From contig CAJXCW010000012.1 in the NCBI GenBank assembly GCA_913051705.1, forward strand, positions 1 to 42,424: a DNA stretch of 42,424 bases, written 5' to 3'. Source of the DNA: an uncultured bacterium. GTDB lineage: Bacteria; JAAXHH01. The notes under the pieces are model-generated. The model was not told the origin of the DNA and ran no database searches. It worked only from the letters and a program-made list of their open reading frames with translations. This document shows, piece after piece, positions 32,159 to 40,668 of the stretch (its first letter is position 1; each line of letters begins with the position of its first letter). The position numbers and the translations under genes were made by a program.

Positions 32159-33660
32159 GAGGGAAAAACGGGAAAGGACAAAAGGAAGAGTGGAAGAGTG
32201 GAAGAGTGGAAGAAAAGAAACCGCCTGTATCGTCCTTTCGTCCTTTCATGCTTCTGACTCTCCTGCTGTGGATTTCAGCAGGATCTCCTGCCATGGCAGA
32301 GCAGGAGCAGCAGGTTTTCGCCGCGGCGCCGGACACGCACTGGCTTGAAGTTCTACCTTCCGGCGACGGTGTACCCATTCCTAATCTGGCCGGTTTTGTC
32401 TATTTCGACGAACGACTGACCGGACCGCTTGGGCAGCTTCATGATCCTATCGTTGGTATCGGTCAGCTATTCGATCTCAGAATTCCGGTGGAATATTCAC
32501 CGGATGAGGGAATACGGGCTGATTTTACCGATTTCGGCGAAGTATTGAACGGGATTACTAGAAGCGGAGTTCGCCTGGCCCTCGGGCCTGGCTTCACGCC
32601 AGAGATTTTATCACCAACGCCCTATCTTGATAATTCGTTACGAAGAAACAAACCGCCGATTTCTTATAAAGCCTGGGAAGATCTGGTTTACCAGACCGTC
32701 CGATATGTGCTCGAGGAGAAAAAGGTGCAGGTAGCCTACTGGCCTGTCTGGAATGAGCCGGACTTCGGCATGTTCTGGGATGTGGATCATCGCCGGTATA
32801 CCCACGGGGCAGCGACGGCGCGTAATCCGGAGCTATGGAATCCCTCTCCGATAAGACAGGCCGCAGCAGGACAATTAAACGAAATCGCCCGGCTTATCGA
32901 GTATATGAAGCTATATGAAGTGACGGCAAGAGCGATCAAACGGGTAGATCCTCGCGCCAGGGTCGGCGGCCCCAGCCCTTCTTCTTTCAACAGGAGATGG
33001 CTGACCGCATTTTTGAACCACAGTGCGGAACAGAATCTGCCGGTGGATTTTATCTCATGGCATTATCCCCAATACCCGGAGGAACATAAGAAAAATGTGC
33101 AATGGTTAAGAAATTGGGCGGTGCAGCGCGGTATGGTCTTACCGCCCATCGTCATCACGGAATGGAATGCGAACCGGGGTTCCGGAGGCGACCCGTGGAT
33201 CGAGGCGGTTGACCTCATTGAAATCGCCATAGGCATGATCGAAACCAACGTGGAAGCCGCGTTCTATTATACCGTGGGTAACATCGCTGATGTAGAATCC
33301 GGGATGCTCACCCCGGTCGGCCAGGCATTTAAAATCCTTGGTCAACTGCAAGGTACACGTCTGACCTGTAACACATCCTCAGAGATCATGGGGATTGCCG
33401 CAAAAGATACGACAGGTCACCTTTCCCTTGTCTTTCGTCATTGGAATCAATCCCCGACCACCCTTCAACTGCGTCTACCCGATGGCTACACAACATATAC
33501 CCTCTCCCTATTCAGCGAAAATAGGCCCCCAATCCATAGCAACGGCCTCCTGACCGCTACATCTACCACTCACCAACGCACCAACGCACCAACGCACCAA
33601 CTCCTTCATCTTTCTCTCCCCGGGCGCAGCTTCGGCCTGCTCACCCTGCCTTCACCGTAG
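32155..33660 (+). CDS. Secreted GH39-like glycoside hydrolase (clan GH-A)
   Basis: 501 aa from the ATG at 32155. Signal segment MLLTLLLWISAGSPAMAEQ lies at 32-50, after a long charged N-terminus. The TIM-barrel has the acid/base Glu201 in WPVWNEPDF and the nucleophile Glu336 in VVITEWN-like VITEWNANRG, as in GH39 beta-xylosidases/iduronidases. A C-terminal beta region ends RSFGLLTLPSP. Two starts are possible: ATG 32155 overlaps the folD stop (ATGA), while ATG 32248 begins right at the signal peptide but has no ribosome site. GGAAGAGT octamers encode residues 11-20 and CACCAACG octamers encode a stretch near the C-terminus (THQRTNAPTHQ), so both ends are built from tandem arrays. Substrate unknown. 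Confidence 0.78.
   Translation: MRGKNGKGQKEEWKSGRVEEKKPPVSSFRPFMLLTLLLWISAGSPAMAEQEQQVFAAAPDTHWLEVLPSGDGVPIPNLAGFVYFDERLTGPLGQLHDPIVGIGQLFDLRIPVEYSPDEGIRADFTDFGEVLNGITRSGVRLALGPGFTPEILSPTPYLDNSLRRNKPPISYKAWEDLVYQTVRYVLEEKKVQVAYWPVWNEPDFGMFWDVDHRRYTHGAATARNPELWNPSPIRQAAAGQLNEIARLIEYMKLYEVTARAIKRVDPRARVGGPSPSSFNRRWLTAFLNHSAEQNLPVDFISWHYPQYPEEHKKNVQWLRNWAVQRGMVLPPIVITEWNANRGSGGDPWIEAVDLIEIAIGMIETNVEAAFYYTVGNIADVESGMLTPVGQAFKILGQLQGTRLTCNTSSEIMGIAAKDTTGHLSLVFRHWNQSPTTLQLRLPDGYTTYTLSLFSENRPPIHSNGLLTATSTTHQRTNAPTHQLLHLSLPGRSFGLLTLPSP
32184..32215. repeat. GGAAGAGT octamer array, three copies plus a partial
   Basis: GGAAGAGT x3 then GGAAGAAA, within the 5' end of the glycosidase frame (or its leader if translation starts at 32248). 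Confidence 0.9.
33571..33602. repeat. CACCAACG octamer array, four copies, inside a coding region
   Basis: CACCAACG x3 then CACCAACT, in frame near the C-terminus of the glycosidase, encoding a Thr/Asn/Pro/His-rich segment. Confidence 0.9.
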
Positions 33661-33757
33661 AACGCGCTGCAAGCCCTATAACTGTGGCTGTTTAGACCGG
33701 TGGGGATCTCTATGCGACGCACGCTCACTATAAGCAGATCGACAAACGAAAATCATC

Positions 33758-33786
33758 TTGACATACACACATAGGTTTAGTATACT
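33758..33786 (+). promoter_or_regulatory. Predicted sigma70-type promoter
   Basis: TTGACA (33758-33763), 17-bp spacer, TATACT (33781-33786). A near-consensus promoter about 45 bp before the small membrane protein's ATG. Confidence 0.7.
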
Positions 33787-33830
33787 TTCGTATGGTTTTG
33801 TGGCATACTATACATTTATCGAGGTTTTTC

Positions 33831-34241
33831 ATGATCAGAAGTTCTTTATCTGTAGTTTCAGGCAGTATAGTATGGGCTCTTCTGTGGGTTACCGCAAATG
33901 GTGTTATTCAGAATATCATACCGGATATCGCCCGTGGTGACGGCCGGATAGACCGTGTATCTGTTCTCGTTTTATTTCTCATGATCAGTATTGTCCTGTC
34001 GATCCTGGCCGGCTACTTCACCGCGTGGACCATCGGGAAGAAAGAAATTCCCCATACCGTTACCCTCGGCATCGTTCAACTGCTCATCGGCATTTTAGTT
34101 CAGATGCAATATCTTGATCTATTACCGATCTGGTACCACGCTCTATTCCTTCTTTTTCTCATACCCGGCAATGTGTACGGTGGCTACCTACGCATACGTT
34201 ACAAAGATCGAACCCGCCAGGCTGTAGTGCAGACCACTTGA
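33831..34241 (+). CDS. Small membrane protein with four predicted helices, function unknown
   Basis: 136 aa. Hydrophobic segments: SLSVVSGSIVWALLWVTANGVI (about 5-26), VLVLFLMISIVLSILAGYFTAWTI (about 43-66), HTVTLGIVQLLIGILVQM (about 72-91) and ALFLLFLIPGNVYGGYL (about 104-120), then a basic tail. I do not recognise the family. GAGG lies 8 bases before the ATG at 33831; the frame is open further upstream, but that part overlaps the -10 element. It has its own predicted promoter. Confidence 0.7.
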   Translation: MIRSSLSVVSGSIVWALLWVTANGVIQNIIPDIARGDGRIDRVSVLVLFLMISIVLSILAGYFTAWTIGKKEIPHTVTLGIVQLLIGILVQMQYLDLLPIWYHALFLLFLIPGNVYGGYLRIRYKDRTRQAVVQTT

Positions 34242-34256
34242 AATTATAATTTCCCC

Positions 34257-34601
34257 ATGCCAGTCAACGCCGAATACCTCGACTACATCCTGGGACAAAT
34301 CAGCAGCCTCAGCAACGTGACCTACAAAAGGATGTTCGGCGGCATCGGCTTGTATCAGGCTGGTACTTTTTTTGCCTTGATTGACGATAACCTTCTATAT
34401 TTCAAGGTAGACGACATCACTCGCGATGATTATACAACGGTCGAGATGGAACCATTTCGCCCGTTTGGCGATCAGGGCCTCACCATGCAGTATTACGAGG
34501 TGCCGGAATCCGTGCTGACCGATACAGAAGAACTTCGGGATTGGGCTCTGAAAGCTGTAGATGTCGCGCTCCGCGCTAAAAAGAAGAAGAAAAGACGGTA
34601 A
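34257..34601 (+). CDS. TfoX N-terminal domain protein
   Basis: 114 aa. It matches the TfoX/Sxy N-terminal domain: YLDYILGQISSLSNVTYKRMFGGIGLYQ (in part), FALIDDNLLYFKVDD, and FGDQGLTMQYYEVPESVL with a C-terminal helix and a Lys/Arg-rich end. TfoX regulates competence in gammaproteobacteria, but single-domain members are widespread with unclear role. There is no C-terminal TfoX domain. No Shine-Dalgarno (leader TTTCCCC). 15 bp downstream of the membrane protein, likely the same transcript. Confidence 0.85.
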   Translation: MPVNAEYLDYILGQISSLSNVTYKRMFGGIGLYQAGTFFALIDDNLLYFKVDDITRDDYTTVEMEPFRPFGDQGLTMQYYEVPESVLTDTEELRDWALKAVDVALRAKKKKKRR

Positions 34602-34620
34602 GCTGGTCGTTGGGTTGCCA

Positions 34621-34648
34621 TTGACAAGGCCTCCTATTCTATTATACT
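34621..34648 (+). promoter_or_regulatory. Predicted sigma70-type promoter upstream of gene remnants
   Basis: TTGACA (34621-34626), 16-bp spacer, TATACT (34643-34648). It would transcribe the two fused remnants and possibly the beta-lactamase-like gene at 34998. A second TTGACA at 34652 has no matching -10. Confidence 0.55.
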
Positions 34649-34700
34649 CTATTGACACTCGTCACCTGACACGTATCACTTGTCGCTCTTCCTCGATTCC

Positions 34701-34820
34701 ATGCACGATGCCCACCCTATTCAGCAACAATATGAAACTGCGCTCAATGCCTTTGTAGAGCGGACCCGCGAAGATTGTCATGTGCCGGCCGTGATTCCGC
34801 ATGTATTTCGCGGTAAATAA
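34701..34820 (+). pseudogene. Nucleotidyltransferase-like N-terminal fragment
   Basis: 39 aa reading MHDAHPIQQQYETALNAFVE and on to a stop at 34818. The helix (IQQQYETALNAFVERTREDCHVPAVI) resembles the start of small nucleotidyltransferase-like proteins just before the GSxS strand, which is missing. Weak match. It runs straight into the VOC fragment in another frame. Confidence 0.4.
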
Positions 34821-34986
34821 TCCGGAGGTCATTTTCGAACGGGCGCAGCGGGCCGGTTGTCAACACCTTGATGAGCAGATCGTCACCCAACCGTGGGGAG
34901 AACGGTGTTTTTATGGCCGCGATCCTTTCGGCAATCCGTTTTGCATTGTTGATGAAATGACGTTGTTTACCAGTAATCAAAAATAA
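34801..34986 (+). pseudogene. C-terminal half of a VOC/glyoxalase-family protein
   Basis: 61 aa: YFAVNNPEVIFERAQRAGC, QIVTQPWGERCFYGRDPFGNPFCIVDE. This is the second beta-alpha-beta unit of vicinal-oxygen-chelate proteins, with PWGER, DPFGNP and the C-terminal Glu typical of the fold. The first half (about 60-70 residues) is absent and no ribosome site precedes the ATG. Remnant, joined by deletion to the nucleotidyltransferase-like fragment. Confidence 0.65.
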
Positions 34987-34997
34987 AGGAGTATATC

Positions 34998-36182
34998 ATG
35001 AACATACGAAAAAACCATCGCCCCAACTGCATGCTCTGGTTATTGATTTTATGTTCTGTTTTTATCCCCTATAAAATCCATGCCCAATCATCCGTCTATT
35101 ATCCTGGACCGGCGGATGCTTGGGCGCACCGGTCACCACATATGGTGGGGATGAATCCTGCCCTTGTAAAGGAGGCGGTCGATTTCGCCATCGCCAGTGA
35201 AACGCAGCAACCCAGGGAACTGGCGTTGCAGATCGCGCTGAGCTTTTCCCGCGAGCCGTATAATGATATCATTGGACCTACAAAGACACGAGGACCGGCG
35301 ACGGGATTGATTATTCGGCATGGGTATATTGTGGCGGAGTGGGGTGATCCGAAACGGGTAGACATGACGTTCAGCGTAACAAAGAGCTTTCTGTCGACCG
35401 TGACGGGCCTGGCGCTTGAAGAGGGCCTGATCCGCAACCTCCATGATCCGGTTAAAGAATATATGCCGACCGATCATTTTGACTCGGAACACAATGCGAA
35501 GATCACCTGGGATCATTTACTGAGGCAGACAAGCAGTTGGGACGGCACGTTGTGGGATAAACCGGCCTGGGGAGACCGGCCGCCGGGTAATGACCGCTGG
35601 GCCTGGCCGAATCAACCGCTTGATGAGCCGGGCGCCAAATTCAAGTACAACGATGTGCGGGTCAACCTGCTGGCGCTGGCCGCCCTGCATGTCTGGCGAA
35701 AACCATTACCGGTGGTGTTAAAAGAGAAAGTCATGGACCCGATAGGCGCCTCCAATACCTGGCGGTGGCATGGCTATCGCAATTCCTGGGTGACCATCGA
35801 CGGACAGCGGATACAGTCAGTCAGTGGCGGTGGCCACTGGGGTGGCGGGATGTTCATCAGTGCGTATGATCAGGCTCGGTTCGGATATCTGACCCTGCGC
35901 CGTGGCCGTTGGAAGGATCAACAGATTTTTTCAGAAAACTGGTATGACCTGGCGACAACACCCACTGAGGCGAACCGTGGCTACGGTTTTATGAACTGGT
36001 TCTTGAATACCGATCGCAAAGCCTTACCCAGCGCCCCCGAATCCGCCTTCCGGCATGTCGGCGCCGGCTCAAATATCATCTATGTCGATCCCGAACATGA
36101 TCTGATCGTCGTGACCCGCTGGATTCAGGGCAACAAACTGGATGGGCTGGTGCAGCGGGTGATTGCGGCGATTGAGAAATAG
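34998..36182 (+). CDS. Secreted serine hydrolase, beta-lactamase class C-like
   Basis: 394 aa. Signal peptide about 1-29 (MLWLLILCSVFIPYKIHAQ). The active-site motif Ser-Val-Thr-Lys is in MTFSVTKSFLSTVTG; the Tyr is in KYNDVRVNLLAL and the late HxG-type motif is HVGAGSNIIYVD. Likely an esterase, amidase or peptidase of the periplasm. It is distinct from the hydrolase at 19.9 kb: no C-terminal extension and Tyr-Asn-Asp instead of Tyr-x-Asn. AAAGGAG 10 bases before the ATG supports the start. Confidence 0.87.
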   Translation: MNIRKNHRPNCMLWLLILCSVFIPYKIHAQSSVYYPGPADAWAHRSPHMVGMNPALVKEAVDFAIASETQQPRELALQIALSFSREPYNDIIGPTKTRGPATGLIIRHGYIVAEWGDPKRVDMTFSVTKSFLSTVTGLALEEGLIRNLHDPVKEYMPTDHFDSEHNAKITWDHLLRQTSSWDGTLWDKPAWGDRPPGNDRWAWPNQPLDEPGAKFKYNDVRVNLLALAALHVWRKPLPVVLKEKVMDPIGASNTWRWHGYRNSWVTIDGQRIQSVSGGGHWGGGMFISAYDQARFGYLTLRRGRWKDQQIFSENWYDLATTPTEANRGYGFMNWFLNTDRKALPSAPESAFRHVGAGSNIIYVDPEHDLIVVTRWIQGNKLDGLVQRVIAAIEK

Positions 36183-36205
36183 GGGGGATGGTAGAGATAT
36201 TAGTG

Positions 36206-36240
36206 AAGAGTACAGAGTATAGAATGAGGAGCTACATCTG
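36206..36240. repeat. Dispersed palindromic repeat family, copy A (half element)
   Basis: GAAGAGTACAGAGTATAGAA followed by TGAGGAGCTACATCTG (36225-36240). The latter 16-mer is identical to 40692-40707. The right-hand arm present in copy B is not seen here. Confidence 0.65.
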
Positions 36241-36283
36241 TAAATTATTATTAATCTACTGATCTCTTCTCTTAAATTAGCCC

Positions 36284-38215
36284 ATGCCTAAATTGTCTCG
36301 TCGTGCTCTTATTATCGGTCTGCTTTTATCGATCATCGTTGCTCTCTGGGGTGAATACGCCGCGAATCATCTGGGCTATGAACTCGCTGCAACGCAGTTG
36401 CCATCGGTACTTCTCATTCCTTTTCTTCTGTTTATTGCGCTACCCAATATCCTCATCACTTCTGTGTCGTCTCGTTTTGGGTTGAATCGGTCAGAACTTA
36501 TCGTTGTTTTTGCCATGGGGCTTGTGGCGTCCATGGTACCGGATCAAGCGTTGACGAAATATCTCCTCGTGGTTATCACAGCGCCGCATTATTTCGCCAA
36601 CCAGGAGAACCGATGGGAAGCCCAGTTTTTTGACTATCTGCCGAACTGGCTGGTATTGCAAAACCAGGGGGATGCGGTCCGGCTTTTTTATGAAGGCGTC
36701 CAGCCCGGTCAATCGATACCCTGGATGGCATGGTTACCCCCTATATTCTGGTGGTTCTCGTTGATTGCCGTGTTGATGTTCATCGGAGCGTGCCTGGTGG
36801 TTATCCTGCGTAAGCAATGGATGGAGTATGAGCGGCTGCGATTTCCTCTGGGAGAGGTTGCGCTGCATTTATTAGGGACGAAAGAAGATCCAAGAAAACC
36901 CGGTGAAGCAGGCATGTTTCAATCGCCTATGTTTAAAATCGGATGTTTTTTTATGTCGATTGTCATGATTTGGAACATCCTATCCTTCTGGTCAGTTGTA
37001 CCTCCGATCCCAATCATGGGGTCTGATTCCACGTCGCTATTTATCGACCCGGCCTTCCCCCCGTTTGTCATAAGGTTGAATGTGTTCGTATTGTGTCTTC
37101 TGTTCTTCGTCAATACGGAAATATTATTTAGTCTATGGACATTCCAGGTGTTGTACAATATTCAAGCAGGCGTATTGAACACATTAGGTATTTCCTCTAT
37201 CTCTGGCACCATTGTCGCGGGGGGATTGGTTGGCATTCAGGCGATAGGTGGCTTGATTATCTTCGTGCTGTGGGGATTGTGGATGGCAAGGCAGCATATC
37301 ATTAAAGTGGTGCATACGGCCCTGGGCCACACATCTGATCTCGACGATGCGGATGAGCTTTTTTCTTATCGCACGGCGTTATTCGGCTTATTATTCGGAC
37401 TGGTTTATATGATATGGTGGCTTCATAAAGGGGGCTTATCGTTTCCTGTCATGGCCCTTTTCCTTTTTTTGTTATTCATATTTTATCTTGCACTGGCACG
37501 AGTTGTTGCCGAGACAGGCCTTGTGTCAGTGGATCTGCCCATTAATTCTCACCAATTCAGCGTGGGTATTATCGGCTCTGCAAATATCAACCCTGGTGAC
37601 CTGACGGCTCTCGGCATGGCTAATGGATTTGCACGAAACTGGCGAACATTCACCATGATTGGTACGTCGCACGTGGCCTGGTTCAGGACATTTGTGGGTA
37701 CACAAAAACAGGTGTTATTTCAATGGTGTGCAATCGCATTCGCACTTAGTCTGGTGACATCTGTCTCGTATTTAATCTATGCAGGCTATACCTTTGGCGC
37801 CCAGAATTTACGGACGGACCTGGGGAGAGGGCGTGGTGAGGCTTTTTATGGGCTGATCACCACCTGGATTAATAATGCCACGCAGATCAGTGAGATGGAG
37901 GCGCTGTTTCTCCTTTCAGGTGTGGTCATTATGATGCTGGTCACTGCCGCCAATTATCTTTTTTACTGGTGGCCGCTACATCCCATCGGCATGGTTGTGG
38001 TGATGTCCGCGCCGGTTATAAATTCGTTTTTCCCTATTGTTCTGGCATGGTTGATCCAGTGGATTCTACTACGGATCGGTGGAGGGGCTTTATACCGAAA
38101 GGCCCAACCTTTATTTATAGGCATCCTGGTGGCGTACCTTTTGGGGCAGGTGGTGGCTTTGGTGGTCGATTTGGTGTGGTTTCCGGATAGTCCACATGTG
38201 TGGGAGATGTATTAG
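36284..38215 (+). CDS. Large polytopic membrane protein, DUF6785/DUF6784-like
   Basis: 643 aa with about 12-14 hydrophobic segments distributed over the whole length (for example RALIIGLLLSIIVALWGEY, VLLIPFLLFIALPNILI, FFMSIVMIWNILSFW, GLLFGLVYMIWWL). The overall pattern (an early ELIVVFAMGLVASMVPDQAL, mid-region HSLG-like loops, a late FYWWPLHPIGMVV) is what I recall of DUF6785-type proteins found beside carbohydrate genes in Planctomycetes, Latescibacteria and relatives. These are distantly like OPT-type transporters. Function unknown. The ATG lacks a Shine-Dalgarno. It converges with the enolase-superfamily gene across 19 bp. Confidence 0.72.
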   Translation: MPKLSRRALIIGLLLSIIVALWGEYAANHLGYELAATQLPSVLLIPFLLFIALPNILITSVSSRFGLNRSELIVVFAMGLVASMVPDQALTKYLLVVITAPHYFANQENRWEAQFFDYLPNWLVLQNQGDAVRLFYEGVQPGQSIPWMAWLPPIFWWFSLIAVLMFIGACLVVILRKQWMEYERLRFPLGEVALHLLGTKEDPRKPGEAGMFQSPMFKIGCFFMSIVMIWNILSFWSVVPPIPIMGSDSTSLFIDPAFPPFVIRLNVFVLCLLFFVNTEILFSLWTFQVLYNIQAGVLNTLGISSISGTIVAGGLVGIQAIGGLIIFVLWGLWMARQHIIKVVHTALGHTSDLDDADELFSYRTALFGLLFGLVYMIWWLHKGGLSFPVMALFLFLLFIFYLALARVVAETGLVSVDLPINSHQFSVGIIGSANINPGDLTALGMANGFARNWRTFTMIGTSHVAWFRTFVGTQKQVLFQWCAIAFALSLVTSVSYLIYAGYTFGAQNLRTDLGRGRGEAFYGLITTWINNATQISEMEALFLLSGVVIMMLVTAANYLFYWWPLHPIGMVVVMSAPVINSFFPIVLAWLIQWILLRIGGGALYRKAQPLFIGILVAYLLGQVVALVVDLVWFPDSPHVWEMY

Positions 38216-38234
38216 ATATTCCGAGAAACAAAAT

Positions 38235-39305
38235 TTATCCTACCACTTCAAGATCTTTTTTAAATGCCAATCCTAAACCAGGCTTCTGCGGCACGACGAT
38301 CTGCCCGTCTTCAAGCGTCGGGGTCTCCTCGAATAAACCTAACGACCAGGGCATGTATTCTATGGTCAAACCGTTGGGCACAGCCGCAACAAGGTGTACA
38401 TGGATTTCAGGCGCAAGGTGACTGACCACCGGAATGTTGAACGCGGCGGCGAGAGCAGCGACTTTCATCCATGGGGTAATACCTCCCACCCGGAAGAGAT
38501 CTATCATGGCGATATCGATGGAACGGGATTCCAGCAATTGACGAAATGGTGTGATGCCGTAGACCAGCTCCCCGGCGCAGATCGGCATGGATAGCGCTTC
38601 AGCCACACGGGCCATCCCCTGGTAGTCGTCATGCATTACCACATCTTCGAGCCAAAACAGTTGATACTCTTCCAACAGGCGTCCGATCTGGATAGCCTGA
38701 CCGACGTCCCAGTACTGACCGATGTCACACATTAAATCAACATCGTAACCGACGGCATCACGGATGCCACGGATGCGTTCTACCTCACGAGCGGCCGTGG
38801 GTTCAGTACCCAGAAATGTCTTAATCTGATGAAAGCCCATGTCTATCAGCTTTATGCTCGCTTTCGCCAGATATTCCACGGGATACTGGCGCATTAGAGT
38901 GCCGCTTGCATAGGCCGGCACGCGATTACGGTATCCGCCCAGAAGGACACAAAGCGGCTGTTCAAGCGCTTTGCCTTTGATATCCCATAAGGCAATATCG
39001 ATCGCCGACAGCGCCAGGGTCACCATGCCCCCCGGTCCGGCACCGGTGGTCCGGTGGAGTTTATCCATAACCGCTTCAATCGGCATGGGGTCATTCCCTA
39101 TAATTTGGGATGCCATTACATCAATGGTTTCCTTCAAAGCCCGATTCAGTATCCCACCATAAAAAGTATAACCAATACCCTGAATACCTTCGTTAGTATC
39201 CAGTTCAAGGATGACAAATTCAATAGTTGAGGGAGCCTGATCTACTTCGACGAGATGTTGCACCGGAATGCGGACGATCCGAGAGGATGCGTTTGTAAGG
39301 ATCAT
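38235..39305 (-). CDS. Mandelate racemase/muconate lactonizing enzyme-family protein (enolase superfamily)
   Basis: 356 aa. N-terminal capping domain, then a barrel with metal ligands Asp (LMCDIGQYW), Glu (FWLEDVV) and Glu (ICAGELVYG). A His-Asp dyad is also present: Asp in MIDLFRVGG and His in VVSHLAPEIH. At the usual KxK site the sequence is HQIKTFLG, so the second Lys, normally the base, is Phe. Likely a sugar-acid dehydratase or epimerase relying on the His side. The frame is open upstream to 39359, but the ATG at 39305 has AGGAG 11 bases before it and gives the normal start. Confidence 0.87.
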   Translation of the reverse strand: MILTNASSRIVRIPVQHLVEVDQAPSTIEFVILELDTNEGIQGIGYTFYGGILNRALKETIDVMASQIIGNDPMPIEAVMDKLHRTTGAGPGGMVTLALSAIDIALWDIKGKALEQPLCVLLGGYRNRVPAYASGTLMRQYPVEYLAKASIKLIDMGFHQIKTFLGTEPTAAREVERIRGIRDAVGYDVDLMCDIGQYWDVGQAIQIGRLLEEYQLFWLEDVVMHDDYQGMARVAEALSMPICAGELVYGITPFRQLLESRSIDIAMIDLFRVGGITPWMKVAALAAAFNIPVVSHLAPEIHVHLVAAVPNGLTIEYMPWSLGLFEETPTLEDGQIVVPQKPGLGLAFKKDLEVVG

Positions 39306-39468
39306 GGAAAAAGTCTCCTGAGAAAAGCTGTCCCTCAAGCTATTTGACCTGGCGAACAAAGCTGCTACGTCTTGTCCAAGCTACTGTTGGCATAGTCTCA
39401 GCCAACTCGATCGACTCGTTCTCACAGTCATCAAGCAGGCCTCTGCCCTGGTGGTCCGCCCGTCTGTA

Positions 39469-40668
39469 TTATCTTCCCGCTCGTTCCACCATCTTCCGTA
39501 GGCTGACGACACACCGATCGATTTCATCAATCGTATTATAATAATGTGTGGAGATACGCATGGCCTTATGCCCGTCTTTATTATGGTCGTCGATGTGGAT
39601 TTTATCCTCTTGCATGATGGGACCGGGCCAGGATGTAGAATCCAAACCTTCCATCTCATATATTGTAGATCCCGGGGATGAAATATCATGCGATAGGGAG
39701 GTAAGTAATCGCAGGCGGGGAACCTTCATGAGGGCTTGTTTCAAATAGTCGGAGAGCATTCTCAGGCGAGGTTCGATATTGTGGATACCGATACGATTTA
39801 AAAAGTCGAGCGCCGCGCCTAAGGCGGCCCGCACCGGCAGGTCGTAGGTGCCTGAAATTTCATATCGAAGGGCATCATCTCTTGTTTCTTCCGTCGGGTG
39901 ATATAATGTTTTAAACACCGGCAGCAATGCACGTCGAACATACAGAAAACCGGTGCCGCTGGGACCGAGAAACCATTTATGCAGACTGTTGGCATATAAG
40001 TCACACCCGATATCGTGCAGATCGACATCCAGCATACCGACTGCCTGGGCTCCATCAACCGCCGTGATAATGCCTCGTTCGCGCGCCAGAGTGCAAAGTT
40101 TTTTTACCGGATATAGATACCCGCCTCGCGTTACGTGACAGAAGAACAATACTTTTGTACGTTCGTCAATGGCACCAGCTATTCGTTCTACGATATCGTC
40201 TTCACTAATTAGGGGGCTGGGCACATCCACCGTCTTGAGTTCGATGTCGTCCCGTTCCACCCTCACCGCCCAGGGCCGCATGGCACCGGGATGTTCCTGT
40301 GAGGTGATCACCACCCGATCCCCGGCTTTAAGATCGAGACCATTGACCATGTGATACATGCCTTCGGTCGCATTTCTGGCTAAGGCTATTTCCTCTGTAT
40401 CGGCTCCAAGAAATTGTGCCAGAACCGGACGAAGTTCGCCTTCTATATAGGCGGCAAACTCTTTCTTGGCGGATGTGGGATTTTCCGATAACCGGCTGAA
40501 ACCCTGAGCGACCGCATCCTGGACCGGCTTCGGCGGCATGCCCAGACTGGCATTGTTTAAATATGCATGGCCTCGTTCCAGCATAAACTGAGCGCGGACC
40601 TGCGCCCAATACGCTTCGTCGTGCGGATCGATACAGTGTGTTTGAGGGGGGGATATGTGGGTGAGCAT
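39469..40668 (-). CDS. Class V aminotransferase (cysteine desulfurase / isopenicillin-N-epimerase-like)
   Basis: 399 aa PLP enzyme of fold type I. HAYLNNASLGMPP at the N-terminus, FFCHVTRGGYLYPV, the cofactor Asp in AVDGAQAVGMLDVD and the Schiff-base Lys in YANSLHKWFLGPSG are visible, and the late ISTHYYNTIDEID region fits. The group includes cysteine desulfurases, kynureninase-like and epimerase enzymes; the substrate cannot be chosen. The ATG at 40668 has no Shine-Dalgarno and directly abuts palindromic repeat copy B. Probably read from or after the barrel-protein gene upstream on the same strand. Confidence 0.85.
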   Translation of the reverse strand: MLTHISPPQTHCIDPHDEAYWAQVRAQFMLERGHAYLNNASLGMPPKPVQDAVAQGFSRLSENPTSAKKEFAAYIEGELRPVLAQFLGADTEEIALARNATEGMYHMVNGLDLKAGDRVVITSQEHPGAMRPWAVRVERDDIELKTVDVPSPLISEDDIVERIAGAIDERTKVLFFCHVTRGGYLYPVKKLCTLARERGIITAVDGAQAVGMLDVDLHDIGCDLYANSLHKWFLGPSGTGFLYVRRALLPVFKTLYHPTEETRDDALRYEISGTYDLPVRAALGAALDFLNRIGIHNIEPRLRMLSDYLKQALMKVPRLRLLTSLSHDISSPGSTIYEMEGLDSTSWPGPIMQEDKIHIDDHNKDGHKAMRISTHYYNTIDEIDRCVVSLRKMVERAGR

